From: UPXZ01 sp964634605
Lineage (GTDB): Bacteria; Bacteroidota; Bacteroidia; Bacteroidales; Paludibacteraceae
Assembly: GCA_964634605.1 (NCBI GenBank)
Contig: CAZWLJ010000006.1
Span: forward strand, 1-64,000
Direction: 5' to 3'
Length of the DNA stretch: 64,000 bases
The position numbers and the translations under genes were made by a program. The notes under the pieces were generated by a model. That model was not told the DNA's origin. It saw only the letters and a program-made list of their open reading frames with translations, and searched no databases. This document shows, piece by piece, positions 44,237-54,008 of the stretch (the first letter of the stretch is position 1; each line of letters starts with the position of its first letter).

Positions 44237-45769
44237 ATGGACGAATTAAAAAGCATAACCAACAAAGAAAGCCAGTTGCTTATTATTTTCGGTGTGAACG
44301 GCGATTTATCCCGACGAAAGCTGCTTCCGGCGGTTTTTCATCTGTATGTGGATAAACTCCTGCCCGAAAAATTTGCCGTGGTAGGCAGCGGGAGTGATGA
44401 GAAAACCGAACAAACTTTTCGTGCCGAAGCAGAAAGCCATCTGAAGGAATTTGCACCGGATACTGTTGAAAAATATCCCGGAAAACTGAAAGAATTCCTG
44501 GATATTCTTTATTATAAAAAGTTGAATAACCGCAATAAAGATGAATTTGCCGGACTGAAGGAGTACACCACTTCGCTTTGCCGGAAAATGGAAATTGCAG
44601 AAAATATGATATTCTACTATTCCATTCCCCCATTTATGTACGAGGTGGTAAGCAGTCATCTGGTGAGTTACGGCCTGAACAGCGAAGTTAATGGCTGGAA
44701 ACGGATTATTGTCGAAAAACCATTCGGCTACAGCCTCGATTCTGCCGTTGAACTGGATAAAAAACTGCACGAGGGATTTCAGGAGCATCAGATTTACCGT
44801 ATTGACCATTATCTGGGAAAGGAAACGGTGCAAAATATCATGGTTACAAGATTTGCAAATGGTTTTTTTGAACCGGTATGGAACCGTAGCTACGTGGAAA
44901 GGGTAGAAATTACAGCTGCCGAGAAAATCGGTGTGGGAGACCGGGGTGGTTATTACGAAACTTCGGGCGCCATGCGCGATATGATTCAAAATCACCTCCT
45001 TCAGGTACTGGCCGTAGTGGCCATGGATCCGCCTGCCGTTTTCGATTCGGATTCAATACGGAATGAAACGGTAAAAGTACTGCAGGCCTTGCGCCCTATC
45101 AAACCCGAAGAGGTTCCGGAATACGTTGTGAGGGGTCAGTATACCGCCGGAAAACGCCGGGGGGAAATCCTGAAAGCTTACACGGATGAAAAAGATGTAA
45201 AAGCAGACTCTTCGACCGAAACGTATGTGGCAATGAAACTCTTTGTGGATAATTGGCGGTGGTCCGATGTCCCTTTTTATATCCGCACCGGAAAAAATCT
45301 TCCCGTCCGGGTTACCGAAGTGGTCATTCACCTCAAACCTGCTCCGCTACAGCTCTTCAAGCAACGATGCACAAGGCAGCCTACCAATATGATTATACTT
45401 CGCATACATCCCGATGCAGGAATTGCAGTTGATTTCGGGATGAAAATACCCGGAGCAGGCTACAAGGTCCAAAATGTAAATATGGATTTTCATTATTCGG
45501 ATTTGGTACAGACAAAAATCCCGGAAGCCTACGAGCGGTTACTGCTCGACTGTATGATAGGCGACTCTACGCTCTACGCACGCGCCGATGCCGTGCATGC
45601 AAGCTGGGATTTTGTGGATCCGATACTAAATGCCTGGAAAGATAATCCCGATATTCCGCTCTATTACTATCCGGGCAACTCATGGGGACCTGCAGAAGCC
45701 GATGAACTTTTTGGCGATAAAAGACTTAAATGGCAGGACCAGTGTGATAAATTTGCCTGTGAAATCTGA
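44237..45769 (+). CDS. zwf: glucose-6-phosphate 1-dehydrogenase
   Basis: First enzyme of the oxidative pentose phosphate pathway, oxidising glucose 6-phosphate to 6-phosphogluconolactone with NADP+. The 510-residue chain has the nucleotide-binding GVNGDLSRRKL (family consensus GxxGDLxxRKL) near residue 19, VEKPFG, and the active-site signature RIDHYLGKE, in which the HYLGK lysine and His are conserved. It is 15 nt upstream of pgl, which catalyses the next step. A gnd gene, often in the same operon, is not in the window. Confidence 0.95.
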   Translation: MDELKSITNKESQLLIIFGVNGDLSRRKLLPAVFHLYVDKLLPEKFAVVGSGSDEKTEQTFRAEAESHLKEFAPDTVEKYPGKLKEFLDILYYKKLNNRNKDEFAGLKEYTTSLCRKMEIAENMIFYYSIPPFMYEVVSSHLVSYGLNSEVNGWKRIIVEKPFGYSLDSAVELDKKLHEGFQEHQIYRIDHYLGKETVQNIMVTRFANGFFEPVWNRSYVERVEITAAEKIGVGDRGGYYETSGAMRDMIQNHLLQVLAVVAMDPPAVFDSDSIRNETVKVLQALRPIKPEEVPEYVVRGQYTAGKRRGEILKAYTDEKDVKADSSTETYVAMKLFVDNWRWSDVPFYIRTGKNLPVRVTEVVIHLKPAPLQLFKQRCTRQPTNMIILRIHPDAGIAVDFGMKIPGAGYKVQNVNMDFHYSDLVQTKIPEAYERLLLDCMIGDSTLYARADAVHASWDFVDPILNAWKDNPDIPLYYYPGNSWGPAEADELFGDKRLKWQDQCDKFACEI

Positions 45770-45784
45770 GAAATCAAAGAAAGA

Positions 45785-46513
45785 ATGAATAACAACAGAA
45801 CTCATATAAGCGCCGATCCCGAAACGCTTGCCGGAGAGATTGCCCGTTTGATAGTTTCAAAAGTAAAACAGAAACAGTCAGAATCACAGTATTTTAACCT
45901 GGCTATTTCGGGCGGTAATACTCCGGATATTCTTTTCGGTATGCTCGCGGGCGGTTTTTCAGATTTACTTCCGTGGAGTGCTCTTCGGATTTTCTGGGTG
46001 GACGAACGGTGTGTGGCACCCGATGACAAGCAAAGCAACTATGGCAATGTAAACCGGATTCTTTTCAGTCATGTACCCATTCCGCCCGGGAATATTTTCA
46101 GAATTCAGGGTGAAAACGAACCGAATAAAGAAGCCCTGCGTTACCGGGAAGTGCTCAAATCTGAACTGCCTGAAAAGAACGGACTGCCGTTTTTTGACCT
46201 GATTTTGCTCGGAATGGGCGACGACGGTCATACTGCATCCATTTTTCAGGATAATCTGCAGTTAATTCATTCTTCTGAGACTGTAGCCGTTGCCACTCAT
46301 CCGCTAAGCGGACAACAGCGCATCACACTTACCGGAGATGTGATATGCAACGCCGGGCAGGTGGCTTTTATCATTACAGGCCACTCCAAAGCCGGAATCC
46401 TGGAATCAATCCTGAATGAGAAGGGTGATTTTGAACGTTTTCCGGCATATTATATCCTTAGCGGCTGCGATGCCGAACTCTATCTGGACGAAGAAGTGGC
46501 AGAGCGATTATAA
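45785..46513 (+). CDS. pgl: 6-phosphogluconolactonase
   Basis: Hydrolyses 6-phosphogluconolactone to 6-phosphogluconate. The 242-residue protein has the SugarP_isomerase-like motifs AISGGNTPD, FWVDERCV, SNYGNVNRILF, and LGMGDDGHTASIF, and a late HSKAGILESIL. Length and motif order match the DevB-type lactonases. Co-transcribed with zwf (15-nt gap). A short exported protein follows. Confidence 0.93.
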   Translation: MNNNRTHISADPETLAGEIARLIVSKVKQKQSESQYFNLAISGGNTPDILFGMLAGGFSDLLPWSALRIFWVDERCVAPDDKQSNYGNVNRILFSHVPIPPGNIFRIQGENEPNKEALRYREVLKSELPEKNGLPFFDLILLGMGDDGHTASIFQDNLQLIHSSETVAVATHPLSGQQRITLTGDVICNAGQVAFIITGHSKAGILESILNEKGDFERFPAYYILSGCDAELYLDEEVAERL

Positions 46514-46570
46514 ATGCCGGGCCTTATTCTGGCAGGGATTTTGTTTAACGTGTTAAAAAACACATACACC

Positions 46571-46939
46571 ATGAAACGAATTTTATTTTTATCAGCTTTA
46601 TTTCTCGTTAGTATCAGTTCATTCTCAGCCGAAAAATCAACTATCATTCAAAGCATACTGAATGAATATGTGATTCAGAAAGTGGAAACCATTCAGGAAT
46701 TCATCCGTTTTTCCGACTTGCAGGCTGATCAGCTGAAACAAACTGAGCTGAATTACCTGCTGGAAGTTCAGAAGGCCGAAAACTGCAATTGCTGCCGTTC
46801 GCTGAAAAGAGTGGATAAATTAACAAATAAGCGGAATCTTGAACTTCAAAAAATTCTGACCCGCGAGCAGTACATGAAATACGATACCCTGTGGAAAGAC
46901 AGAATTAAGAAGCACCCGCTTCGGGCTCCTCAGAAATAA
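46571..46939 (+). CDS. small secreted protein of unknown function
   Basis: A 122-residue protein. The start is ATG 46571 (MKRILFLSALFLVSISSFS-AEK), since the frame open from 46514 directly after pgl has no signal-like residues. The mature part is helical and charged (QELNYLLEVQK-like heptads) with a Cys cluster ENCNCC at about residues 71-76. I do not recognise it. The cluster could bind metal or form disulphides. It follows pgl by 57 nt and ends at a strong terminator. Confidence 0.6.
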   Translation: MKRILFLSALFLVSISSFSAEKSTIIQSILNEYVIQKVETIQEFIRFSDLQADQLKQTELNYLLEVQKAENCNCCRSLKRVDKLTNKRNLELQKILTREQYMKYDTLWKDRIKKHPLRAPQK

Positions 46940-46967
46940 AAAAAGAGGCTTTTGCCTCTTTTTTTTA
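46940..46967. terminator. bidirectional terminator
   Basis: AAAAAGAGGC, loop TTTT, GCCTCTTTTT, then further T. The 10-bp stem lies between convergent genes. Confidence 0.9.
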
Positions 46968-46977
46968 TCCCGGAAGT

Positions 46978-48468
46978 TTATTTCAGAATCATTTTTGGTA
47001 ACTTTTTGTGATCAATCAAAACGGCTTCTTTAGCTACATCGTTCGGATTGCTAAGTTTTACAGTCGCGCTTTCACTTGCTTTCATCCGGTTGGCCGGAAT
47101 AGTTTGCACGGGTTTGTAAGTTGCATCGCCCGTTATCAGGTAAATAGCCTGACCAAGAAATGTATCTTTTGTATCTCCTATTTGAGTCCAGTTGGATACA
47201 AATCCGTTACCTTCTATCAGAGAATAAGCAGGGGCCAGATAACCCGGATTTGAAAAATCTTCGTTTCTGAAATTGGAATATTTGGCCACAATGGGCTGCA
47301 TAGCCCAGTTTTTCAGCAATTCCTTTTCTGTGGTTTTCATCGACTCTTCTTCGTAAACAGCTGCAACAGAGTATCCGTTTATTTCTTCCCTGTACGGGTG
47401 CAAAGTCCACGATGCAGTATATTTGCCACCGGTGTTTCCCCCGATATGAACCACTTCCAGGTATGGTTTCAGACAAAAAGTTGTAAGTTCCGATGCCGAA
47501 TACGAGTCGTCGGTGGCAATAATGTACACCCTGTTTAAATTCAGGTTTGCGCTCAGTGGATCGGGATCAGGCTTATAATAAACTCCCAGGCTGTCAGTGC
47601 GGCCCCATTCGTTTTTGTCGAAAATTCCATTCAGAAAACTGTTGTAGTTCATCACTATAAAAGGCGATTTGTTTTTCACCACATTTACCGGAGCAATCAG
47701 TGAACTCAGGTAAATGGCAGAAGTTACCGAACCACCGTGGTTGTACCTCAGGTCGAGAACCAGGTCGGTTACACCGGCGTCTTTAAATTGTTTGAATGCA
47801 TCAAACAGGCTTCTGTTGTAATTACTTATAAAATCGGTGTAAAAAAGATAGGCAATTTTCTTTCCGCCAATTTGATATATATTCGTATAAAGTACCGGGT
47901 CGGTCTGGATGGAAGCTGGTGTCAGAGTGATGGTCTTGTCGGCAACAAATCCTGAACCTGAATTGATGTACGTGGTGAAAGCAGCACTGCTGCTGCCGTA
48001 CAGAATCCGGTAATTGCTTTCGGTTATCGGCTGACCGTTGATTTTTCCGATGATGTCTTTTCGCCGAAGTCCGGCGTTGGCTGCAGGTGAATTCGGGAAA
48101 ACATATTTGATGATAGCAAAATACTCAGATTTAGACTCGTTGGCATAGGCAAAAGTCAGTGAATATCCAAAATCAACCGGTTCGCCGGAGAATCCGGCAA
48201 GCAGGCTTTCCACATCATCCGTTATAAAAGACCAACCCTGTTCCTTGTCAGTAGGGTAGAGTACGCTTTCGAAATAAATTTTCGGATCCTGGTTTTCGGC
48301 TGTGGGTTCTATGCTTTTCATGTCGTCTGCCCAGAGGTAATAAGTTGATAATCCGTCGTATACAAACTGAGAGACCGGATTTACCGTTTTAGGCTCGTCT
48401 TTTTTGCATCCCGTAAGTACCAAAAGTAAAGCAGTAATTAGAACAGGGTAATAATAAAACGTTTTCAT
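46978..48468 (-). CDS. S41-family peptidase lipoprotein
   Basis: A 496-residue lipoprotein (LVLTGC, Cys21). An N-terminal helical domain (SQFVYDGLSTYYLWADDM) precedes a PDZ-like domain (VFPNSPAANAGLRRKDIIGKINGQ, about 120-155) and the S41 peptidase fold (DLVLDLRYNHGGS, ATDDSYSASELTTF with the catalytic Ser in SASE). This is the layout of Bacteroidota S41 peptidases anchored in the outer or inner membrane. The Ser-Lys/other partner of the dyad cannot be fixed by eye. A possible -7 box (TATATTTG on the minus strand, 48537-48530) lies upstream, without a clear -33. Confidence 0.85.
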   Translation of the reverse strand: MKTFYYYPVLITALLLVLTGCKKDEPKTVNPVSQFVYDGLSTYYLWADDMKSIEPTAENQDPKIYFESVLYPTDKEQGWSFITDDVESLLAGFSGEPVDFGYSLTFAYANESKSEYFAIIKYVFPNSPAANAGLRRKDIIGKINGQPITESNYRILYGSSSAAFTTYINSGSGFVADKTITLTPASIQTDPVLYTNIYQIGGKKIAYLFYTDFISNYNRSLFDAFKQFKDAGVTDLVLDLRYNHGGSVTSAIYLSSLIAPVNVVKNKSPFIVMNYNSFLNGIFDKNEWGRTDSLGVYYKPDPDPLSANLNLNRVYIIATDDSYSASELTTFCLKPYLEVVHIGGNTGGKYTASWTLHPYREEINGYSVAAVYEEESMKTTEKELLKNWAMQPIVAKYSNFRNEDFSNPGYLAPAYSLIEGNGFVSNWTQIGDTKDTFLGQAIYLITGDATYKPVQTIPANRMKASESATVKLSNPNDVAKEAVLIDHKKLPKMILK

Positions 48469-48593
48469 ATAAGCAGATGATTTTTTTTAAAAATAAATAA
48501 TACGAAAAAAAAGTCGGTGAGATGTTATTCAAATATAATACCGAAATTGTTCTTAAGGCGTTATTTCTGTCAATTGTATTTCCGCAGGAGCTG

Positions 48594-49436
48594 TTAAACC
48601 GGTATTTCGCCGAGACAGAAAGATTGCAGGACTCTGTATTTGCCGTTCACTTTGTGTACCGTGCAGCATTCATTGTATGCATCATGTTCGAAAAACAGAA
48701 TCTGCTGTTTTTCAACGGCTTCATTCAGCATTCGTTCCTTATCTTCCATGGAAGTGATGGGGAAAGTATCGTAAGCCGAAACCCATGCTATGGGCAGCGC
48801 CGCCTGAAATGGAATTACATCGCCGCAAAACACCAGTGTTTTGTTTTCCCAATGAATATAGGGTGCAAGCTGCCCTGTTGTGTGCCCGTTGAATAATCTA
48901 ACTTCCACTTCAGGACAAATAAACAGGTCATTTTCAACGAGTTTTAGTTTTCCGGCTTTTTCCACAGGGAGCATATTTTCGGGGAAATAGGAGTCGCCTT
49001 CGCGTACATTCGGATTCAGAAAATTCTCCCACTGTGTTTTCCCTACCCAATAGTCGGCATTCGGAAAAGTGAGAACAATGTCTGATTTGTCGTTGCCAAA
49101 GCGGGTGCACGAGCCGCAGTGATCAAAATGCAAATGGGTAAGTATTACATCGGTCACTTCACTGGCAGAATAGCCCAATCTGCGAAGTTCTGTGTCAAAA
49201 TTGACAAGATCCCTGAATTGATAATATTTGAGGTAATCCAGTTGCTTTTCGCCGGTTCCCGTATCCACAACTATCAGGCGTTCATTTGTTTTAATCACCA
49301 GGCAACGCATCATCAGGGTGCAAAAATTATCTTCATTACACGGATAGCGCTTTTGCCATACTCTTTTAGGTACCACACCAAACATAGCTCCCCCGTCAGC
49401 AAGAAATGAACCCGCTTCAATTTTATCTAATTTCAT
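48594..49436 (-). CDS. MBL-fold metallo-hydrolase
   Basis: A 280-residue metallo-beta-lactamase-fold enzyme. The zinc motif is HLHFDHCG (HxHxDH), with later LFNGHTTGQ and CGDVIPFQ. The layout resembles the AHL-lactonase/MBL hydrolase group that opens with a short hydrophobic core strand and LIVVDTGTG. No signal peptide, so it is cytoplasmic. The substrate cannot be told from sequence. It is divergent to the Mpl-type ligase gene. Confidence 0.88.
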   Translation of the reverse strand: MKLDKIEAGSFLADGGAMFGVVPKRVWQKRYPCNEDNFCTLMMRCLVIKTNERLIVVDTGTGEKQLDYLKYYQFRDLVNFDTELRRLGYSASEVTDVILTHLHFDHCGSCTRFGNDKSDIVLTFPNADYWVGKTQWENFLNPNVREGDSYFPENMLPVEKAGKLKLVENDLFICPEVEVRLFNGHTTGQLAPYIHWENKTLVFCGDVIPFQAALPIAWVSAYDTFPITSMEDKERMLNEAVEKQQILFFEHDAYNECCTVHKVNGKYRVLQSFCLGEIPV

Positions 49437-49444
49437 CCGTTTTT

Positions 49445-49478
49445 ATTGAGTCTTTTTGGTTAATTCTTATTACATTTG
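49445..49478 (+). promoter_or_regulatory. candidate promoter of the Mpl-type ligase
   Basis: The -7 box TACATTTG (49471-49478) is exact. ATTG (49445-49448) is the best -33 box, with a long 22-nt spacer. A start point near 49485 would exclude an in-frame ATG at 49406 as a translation start. Confidence 0.4.
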
Positions 49479-49609
49479 CAGTTTGTAACACACCAGCAGG
49501 TGTTATTGTTTTGCTATCAGAATCATCTTTCGCATGTAAAAACAAAGGATATCCGGACGATTCACATACGAAATCGAATATCACACAAAATTACAAAAAA
49601 ATATCGGGT

Positions 49610-50980
49610 ATGCAACGAGTACACTTTATAGCAATCGGGGGAGCAGCAATGCATAATCTGGCCATTGCCCTGAGTAAAAAGGAAAATTATGAAATTACCG
49701 GATCCGATGATGAGTTCTTCGAACCTTCGCTGAGTCGTCTGAGAGATCACGGACTTCTGCCGAAGGAAACCGGATGGTTTCCCGAAAAAGTGAACAACCA
49801 CCTGAGTGCCGTGATTGTGGGAATGCACGCACGTGCCGATAATCCGGAATTAATCCGCGCTAAAGAACTGGGAATCAGGATTTATTCTTTTCCGGAATTT
49901 CTTTTCCAGCAAACGCGCAGTAAAACCAGAGTAGTGGTGGGGGGAAGCCACGGGAAAACCTCAACTACGGCCATGATACTGTATGTGATGAACAAGCTGC
50001 GTTTTAAGGCTGATTATATGGTGGGAGCCCAGATCGAAGGATTCGAAAATATGGTTCAGCTTTCATACGATTCGCGCGTAGCGGTTTTCGAAGGTGATGA
50101 ATACCTCACCTCGCCAATCGATCCCAGACCGAAATTTCACCTTTACAAACCTCATATTGCAATTCTGACGGGCATTGCGTGGGACCATATCAACGTTTTT
50201 CCAACTTTCGAAAATTATGTGGAACAGTTCCGTCAGTTTGTGGATTCAATGGAAATTCAGGGACGTCTGATTTATTTCAGCGGTGACGAAATCCTTTGCG
50301 AAATTGCCAAAAACTGCAGGCAGGATATCATTACTTTTCCCTACAAAACACCAGAACACGAAATCAGGAATGGAATCACTTATCTGAAAACCGGAAAAGA
50401 GGATGTGGCTTTGAAAATATTCGGCGAACATAACCTGCAAAATCTTGAAGCAGCCCGGCTGGCATGCCGTCAGATTGGTATTATGGATGATAAATTCTAC
50501 GAAGCCATTGCCGGTTTCACGGGTGCATCCAACCGTTTGCAGAAAATAGAAGAAAAACCCGGAAGGGTTGCTTTCAAGGATTTTGCCCATTCGCCTTCGA
50601 AACTGAAAGCAACCGTAAAAGCCGTGCGTAAGCAATACCCCGACCGTAAACTCATTGCATGTATGGAGTTGCACACATTCAGCAGCCTGACAGCCGATTT
50701 TCTGCCCCAGTATGCCGATAGTATGAAAGAAGCCGACATTGCTTACGTGTATTACAATCCCGAAGTCATTCATCATAAGCAACTGGAAGAACTGGACCCG
50801 GAAAAGGTGAAAAGAGCATTTGGCGGCAGTAATCTGAAAGTTTTTACCGATACGAATGAGCTGCAAGCCGAACTCAAATCGCTGAATTACGACAATACAG
50901 CACTTCTGCTCATGAGTTCCGGTAATTTTTCGGGAATCAGTCTGGCTGAGTTCGCAAAAGAACTCCTGGCTGATAAATAA
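49610..50980 (+). CDS. mpl: Mur ligase family protein, UDP-MurNAc:tripeptide ligase (Mpl) type
   Basis: Mpl reattaches recovered L-Ala-gamma-D-Glu-mDAP peptides to UDP-MurNAc in peptidoglycan recycling. The 456-residue protein has the Rossmann start (VHFIAIGGAAMHNLA), the P-loop GGSHGKTSTT, the central domain with HINVFPTFENY, and a C-terminal domain. The start ATG 49610 gives MQRVHFIAIGG and avoids an N-terminal extension. The chain matches Mpl better than MurC in length and in the GTDDEFFEP-like specificity loop near residue 35. MurC is the main alternative. Confidence 0.8.
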   Translation: MQRVHFIAIGGAAMHNLAIALSKKENYEITGSDDEFFEPSLSRLRDHGLLPKETGWFPEKVNNHLSAVIVGMHARADNPELIRAKELGIRIYSFPEFLFQQTRSKTRVVVGGSHGKTSTTAMILYVMNKLRFKADYMVGAQIEGFENMVQLSYDSRVAVFEGDEYLTSPIDPRPKFHLYKPHIAILTGIAWDHINVFPTFENYVEQFRQFVDSMEIQGRLIYFSGDEILCEIAKNCRQDIITFPYKTPEHEIRNGITYLKTGKEDVALKIFGEHNLQNLEAARLACRQIGIMDDKFYEAIAGFTGASNRLQKIEEKPGRVAFKDFAHSPSKLKATVKAVRKQYPDRKLIACMELHTFSSLTADFLPQYADSMKEADIAYVYYNPEVIHHKQLEELDPEKVKRAFGGSNLKVFTDTNELQAELKSLNYDNTALLLMSSGNFSGISLAEFAKELLADK

Positions 50981-51018
50981 AGTTGAATTTTATAAACCAA
51001 AAGAGGAATACGCTATTT

Positions 51019-51483
51019 ATGTTACCTGACGACAACCAATCAAATACACTTCAATCAGCCTCGGATAAACAACTTTTACTGGATACGCGTTATATGCGCA
51101 TGGCGCGCATCTGGGCTGAAAATTCATACTGCGAGCGACGCAAAGTGGGCGCTTTACTCGTGAAAAATAAGATGATTATTTCTGATGGCTACAACGGTAC
51201 TCCTTCGGGTTTTGAAAATAAATGTGAAGATGATAATAACGTGTCGAAGCCATATGTGCTTCATGCAGAGGCCAATGCAATTTCCAAAATAGCCCGGTCA
51301 CACAACAGCAGCGACGGTGCCACGCTCTACGTAACCGCTTCGCCATGCATGGAATGTTCCAAACTGATAATTCAGGCCGGAATCAGGCGCGTAGTGTACG
51401 GCGAAATGTACCGGATCATGGATGGAGTCGATTTGCTTCAGCGGGCTGGCATCGAGGTGGTTTTTCTGGAAAAAGAGGAATGA
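51019..51483 (+). CDS. dCMP deaminase family protein (ComEB-like)
   Basis: A 154-residue zinc deaminase. The start is ATG 51019 (MLPDDNQ). The frame is open from TTG 50983. Zinc-binding and catalytic residues H82, E84 (HAEANAI), C110 and C113 (PCMEC) form the canonical HxE...PCxxC pair. The GYNGTPSGFENKCED segment matches the dCMP deaminase/ComEB group, which supply dUMP for thymidylate synthesis. It is 39 nt after mpl and 38 nt before the S41 protease gene, so the three genes may form one operon. Confidence 0.9.
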   Translation: MLPDDNQSNTLQSASDKQLLLDTRYMRMARIWAENSYCERRKVGALLVKNKMIISDGYNGTPSGFENKCEDDNNVSKPYVLHAEANAISKIARSHNSSDGATLYVTASPCMECSKLIIQAGIRRVVYGEMYRIMDGVDLLQRAGIEVVFLEKEE

Positions 51484-51521
51484 TAAATAGCTGTTTTTTT
51501 ATGTAAAAAAATATTTTGTAA

Positions 51522-53150
51522 ATGAAGAATAGAAGAAACGTTTGGACTATAGTAGTAATTGTACTGTTTGCACTTGGTGGTTTGCTGCTGGGCAACTTAA
51601 TAGCTGACCGGGCGCACCGGGGTAAAAAAATGAAAGACCTTTCGGGTTTGTTCTCGTTTGGTAATTCATCCAAGGTGAGCGAACTGATGTCGCTGATTGA
51701 TGGTCAGTATGTAGATAATGTGGATTTAGACAGTCTTACCGATGAAGTTATGGCTGATATTGTTTCCAAACTTGATCCTCACTCGGTTTACATACCTGCT
51801 GCCGACCTCGAAGCTGTAAACAGCGAACTTGAAGGCAGTTTCAGTGGCATTGGCGTTCAGTTCAACATTCAGAATGATACGGTTATGATCGTATCGGTCA
51901 TAAGTGGTGGTCCATCTGAAAAGGTAGGGCTGATGGCCGGTGACCGAATTATCCGGGTTAATGATACACTTTTCGCAGGCAAGGATGTGGTGAGCAATGA
52001 AAAAGTGATGCGTAAACTTCGCGGGCCGAAAGGTACTGAAGTGAAGCTCGGAGTGAAACGTCATGGTACCAGGGAAATACTTTCTTATACAATCAAAAGG
52101 GGTGAAATACCTGTTAACTCGGTTACAGTAGCATATATTGCCGAACCCGGTGTTGGTTTCATCGGGCTCAACAGCAATTTCGGAAACAATACCTACGATG
52201 AATTCCTGCACGCCATAGCCGAACTGCGAGCCAAAGGCGCACGCAAATTCATCATCGACCTGCGCGAAAACAGTGGCGGCTTGATGGATGTGGCTATCCG
52301 GATGGTCAATGAATTCCTGCCAAAAGGACAAATGATTGTTTATTCCGAGGGGAAAGCATATCCGCGGACCGACGCTAAAGCTGACGGCTCCGGTTCCTGC
52401 ATAAACTATCCGCTGGTGGTTCTGATTGATGAATTCAGTGCCTCGGCAAGCGAAATCTTTGCCGGAGCTATTCAGGATAACGACCGCGGACTTATCGTGG
52501 GGCGCCGTTCATTCGGCAAGGGACTTGTACAGACTCAAATACCGTTCTCCGATGGTTCGGCAGTGAGACTGACCGTTGCACGCTACTTCACACCGTCCGG
52601 ACGAAGCATTCAAAAGCCCTATGTACGCGGAAAAGGGGAGGATTATCAGATGGATATTCTGAAAAGATTCGAACACGGAGAATTTGATACAAAAGACAGC
52701 ATCCGTGTGGCTGACTCGCAGAAATTCAAAACCTTAAAAGGCAGAACAGTGTTTGGCGGCGGAGGAATTATGCCCGACGTGTTTGTGCCGCGCGATACGT
52801 CGCAGTATTCACCTTACCTCACTAAAGTGGTAAATTACGGGTACGTGTATCAGTTTGCATTTCAGTATACTGACAGAAACCGGACAGCACTGAGCAAATT
52901 CAAAACCTGGCAGGAAATGGATAAATACCTTTCATCACAGAACCTGCTGAATGAGTTTACCGCATTTGCAGCATCAAAAGGGGTACCGGTTAATCAGCGC
53001 GAAATAAACGTATCTCAAAATCTGCTCCGGAATCAGTTAAAATCATATATAGTACGGAATATTCTGGGCGACAATCAATTTTATCCCATGCTCAATAAGG
53101 ATGATGAAACAGTGAAGAAGTCGCTGGAAGAAATTGGAAAAGTAAAATAA
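51522..53150 (+). CDS. C-terminal processing peptidase (S41, CtpA-like)
   Basis: A 542-residue periplasmic protease with an N-terminal membrane anchor (about 8-28), a PDZ domain (about 100-190: GSFSGIGVQF, VISGGPSEKVGLMAGDRII) and the S41 catalytic domain. The Ser-Lys dyad is S308 (SASASEIF) and K333 (SFGKGLVQ), 25 residues apart as in E. coli Prc. The C-terminal 120 residues are helical. It has a clear terminator. It is a different branch from the lipoprotein S41 peptidase at 46978-48468. Confidence 0.92.
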   Translation: MKNRRNVWTIVVIVLFALGGLLLGNLIADRAHRGKKMKDLSGLFSFGNSSKVSELMSLIDGQYVDNVDLDSLTDEVMADIVSKLDPHSVYIPAADLEAVNSELEGSFSGIGVQFNIQNDTVMIVSVISGGPSEKVGLMAGDRIIRVNDTLFAGKDVVSNEKVMRKLRGPKGTEVKLGVKRHGTREILSYTIKRGEIPVNSVTVAYIAEPGVGFIGLNSNFGNNTYDEFLHAIAELRAKGARKFIIDLRENSGGLMDVAIRMVNEFLPKGQMIVYSEGKAYPRTDAKADGSGSCINYPLVVLIDEFSASASEIFAGAIQDNDRGLIVGRRSFGKGLVQTQIPFSDGSAVRLTVARYFTPSGRSIQKPYVRGKGEDYQMDILKRFEHGEFDTKDSIRVADSQKFKTLKGRTVFGGGGIMPDVFVPRDTSQYSPYLTKVVNYGYVYQFAFQYTDRNRTALSKFKTWQEMDKYLSSQNLLNEFTAFAASKGVPVNQREINVSQNLLRNQLKSYIVRNILGDNQFYPMLNKDDETVKKSLEEIGKVK

Positions 53151-53173
53151 TAAATACACTCAAGCCTGATTAG

Positions 53174-53224
53174 AAAGCCATTAACTAAAAACCGGAATAT
53201 AAGGGAATAGTTAATGGCTTTTTG
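53174..53224 (+). terminator. terminator after the CtpA-like gene
   Basis: AAAGCCATTAACTA (53174-53187) pairs with TAGTTAATGGCTTT (53208-53221) around a 20-nt loop, followed by TTT. Confidence 0.65.
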
Positions 53225-53264
53225 CATCTGACCTGATTTCTGAGAAAGTATGCTGAAGAAAAAA

Positions 53265-54008
53265 TCAGGTGATATTGATTCTCTTCACAAATTCTGCAAA
53301 TTCTACAATTTTTCCTGCTTCACTTTCGAATACATTACCGGCTACAACCAAATCGGCGCCTGAATTAAATGCTGATTGGAGCTGAACGGTTGTTTTTATC
53401 CCGCCTCCAACAATCAGGGGTATCGTAGTTACTTGTTTTACGGCTGTAATCATTTCGGGCGAAACAGGATATTCCGCACCGCTTCCGGCTTCCAGGTAAA
53501 TCATTTTCATCCCGAGTAATTCACCGGCAACGGCCGTCGAAACACAATTTTCCACGTCTTGTGCGGTTATGGGAGTTGTGTTGCTTACACGACTGACGGA
53601 TGAATCGGTACCGCCATCAATCAGTATATATCCTGTCGGGATGACTTCCACTCGTGATTTACTGATGGTTAGCGCCGAATGAACATGCTGCCCGATCAGG
53701 TAATCGGGGTTGCGGCCGGAAATAAGCGAAAGAAAAAGCAGACCGTCAGCTTCGGGTGAGAACTGGGAGGCGTCTCCGGGGAAAAGTATTTTCGGGACTG
53801 GTATTGTTTTCAAAGAATCAATAAGCCTCGACGTGGTTACATTTTTACTGCTTCCTCCTATAAAAATGAAATCCGGCAAACTTACTTTCAACGCTGACAG
53901 AATGTTTGAAAGCATTTTACCTGTACATTTCTCAGGATCGAGCAGCACTGCCAGCATTTTTCTGCCGTTACGTGCGTTTCTTGCTATATCATTGTATATA
54001 TTACTCAT
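53265..54008 (-). CDS. geranylgeranylglyceryl phosphate synthase family protein
   Basis: A 247-residue TIM-barrel prenyltransferase of the GGGP synthase/PcrB family, which joins a prenyl diphosphate to glycerol 1-phosphate, the first step of archaeal-type ether lipid synthesis. Motifs: LLDPEK near residue 22, FIGGS, IYLEAGSGA and VGGGIKT. The start is ATG 54008 (MSNIYND), because the upstream ATG at 54014 adds only two residues. Homologues in Bacteroidota belong to group II GGGP synthases, with at least one biochemically active, from memory. It overlaps the phosphopantetheinyl transferase by 8 nt, so the two are coupled. Confidence 0.88.
   Translation of the reverse strand: MSNIYNDIARNARNGRKMLAVLLDPEKCTGKMLSNILSALKVSLPDFIFIGGSSKNVTTSRLIDSLKTIPVPKILFPGDASQFSPEADGLLFLSLISGRNPDYLIGQHVHSALTISKSRVEVIPTGYILIDGGTDSSVSRVSNTTPITAQDVENCVSTAVAGELLGMKMIYLEAGSGAEYPVSPEMITAVKQVTTIPLIVGGGIKTTVQLQSAFNSGADLVVAGNVFESEAGKIVEFAEFVKRINIT

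Noticed and set aside
46978..53150. The two S41 peptidases as a recent duplication
   Set aside because: One is a lipoprotein with a short PDZ-like part and the other a membrane-anchored CtpA type with the Ser-Lys dyad. They share only the family fold.
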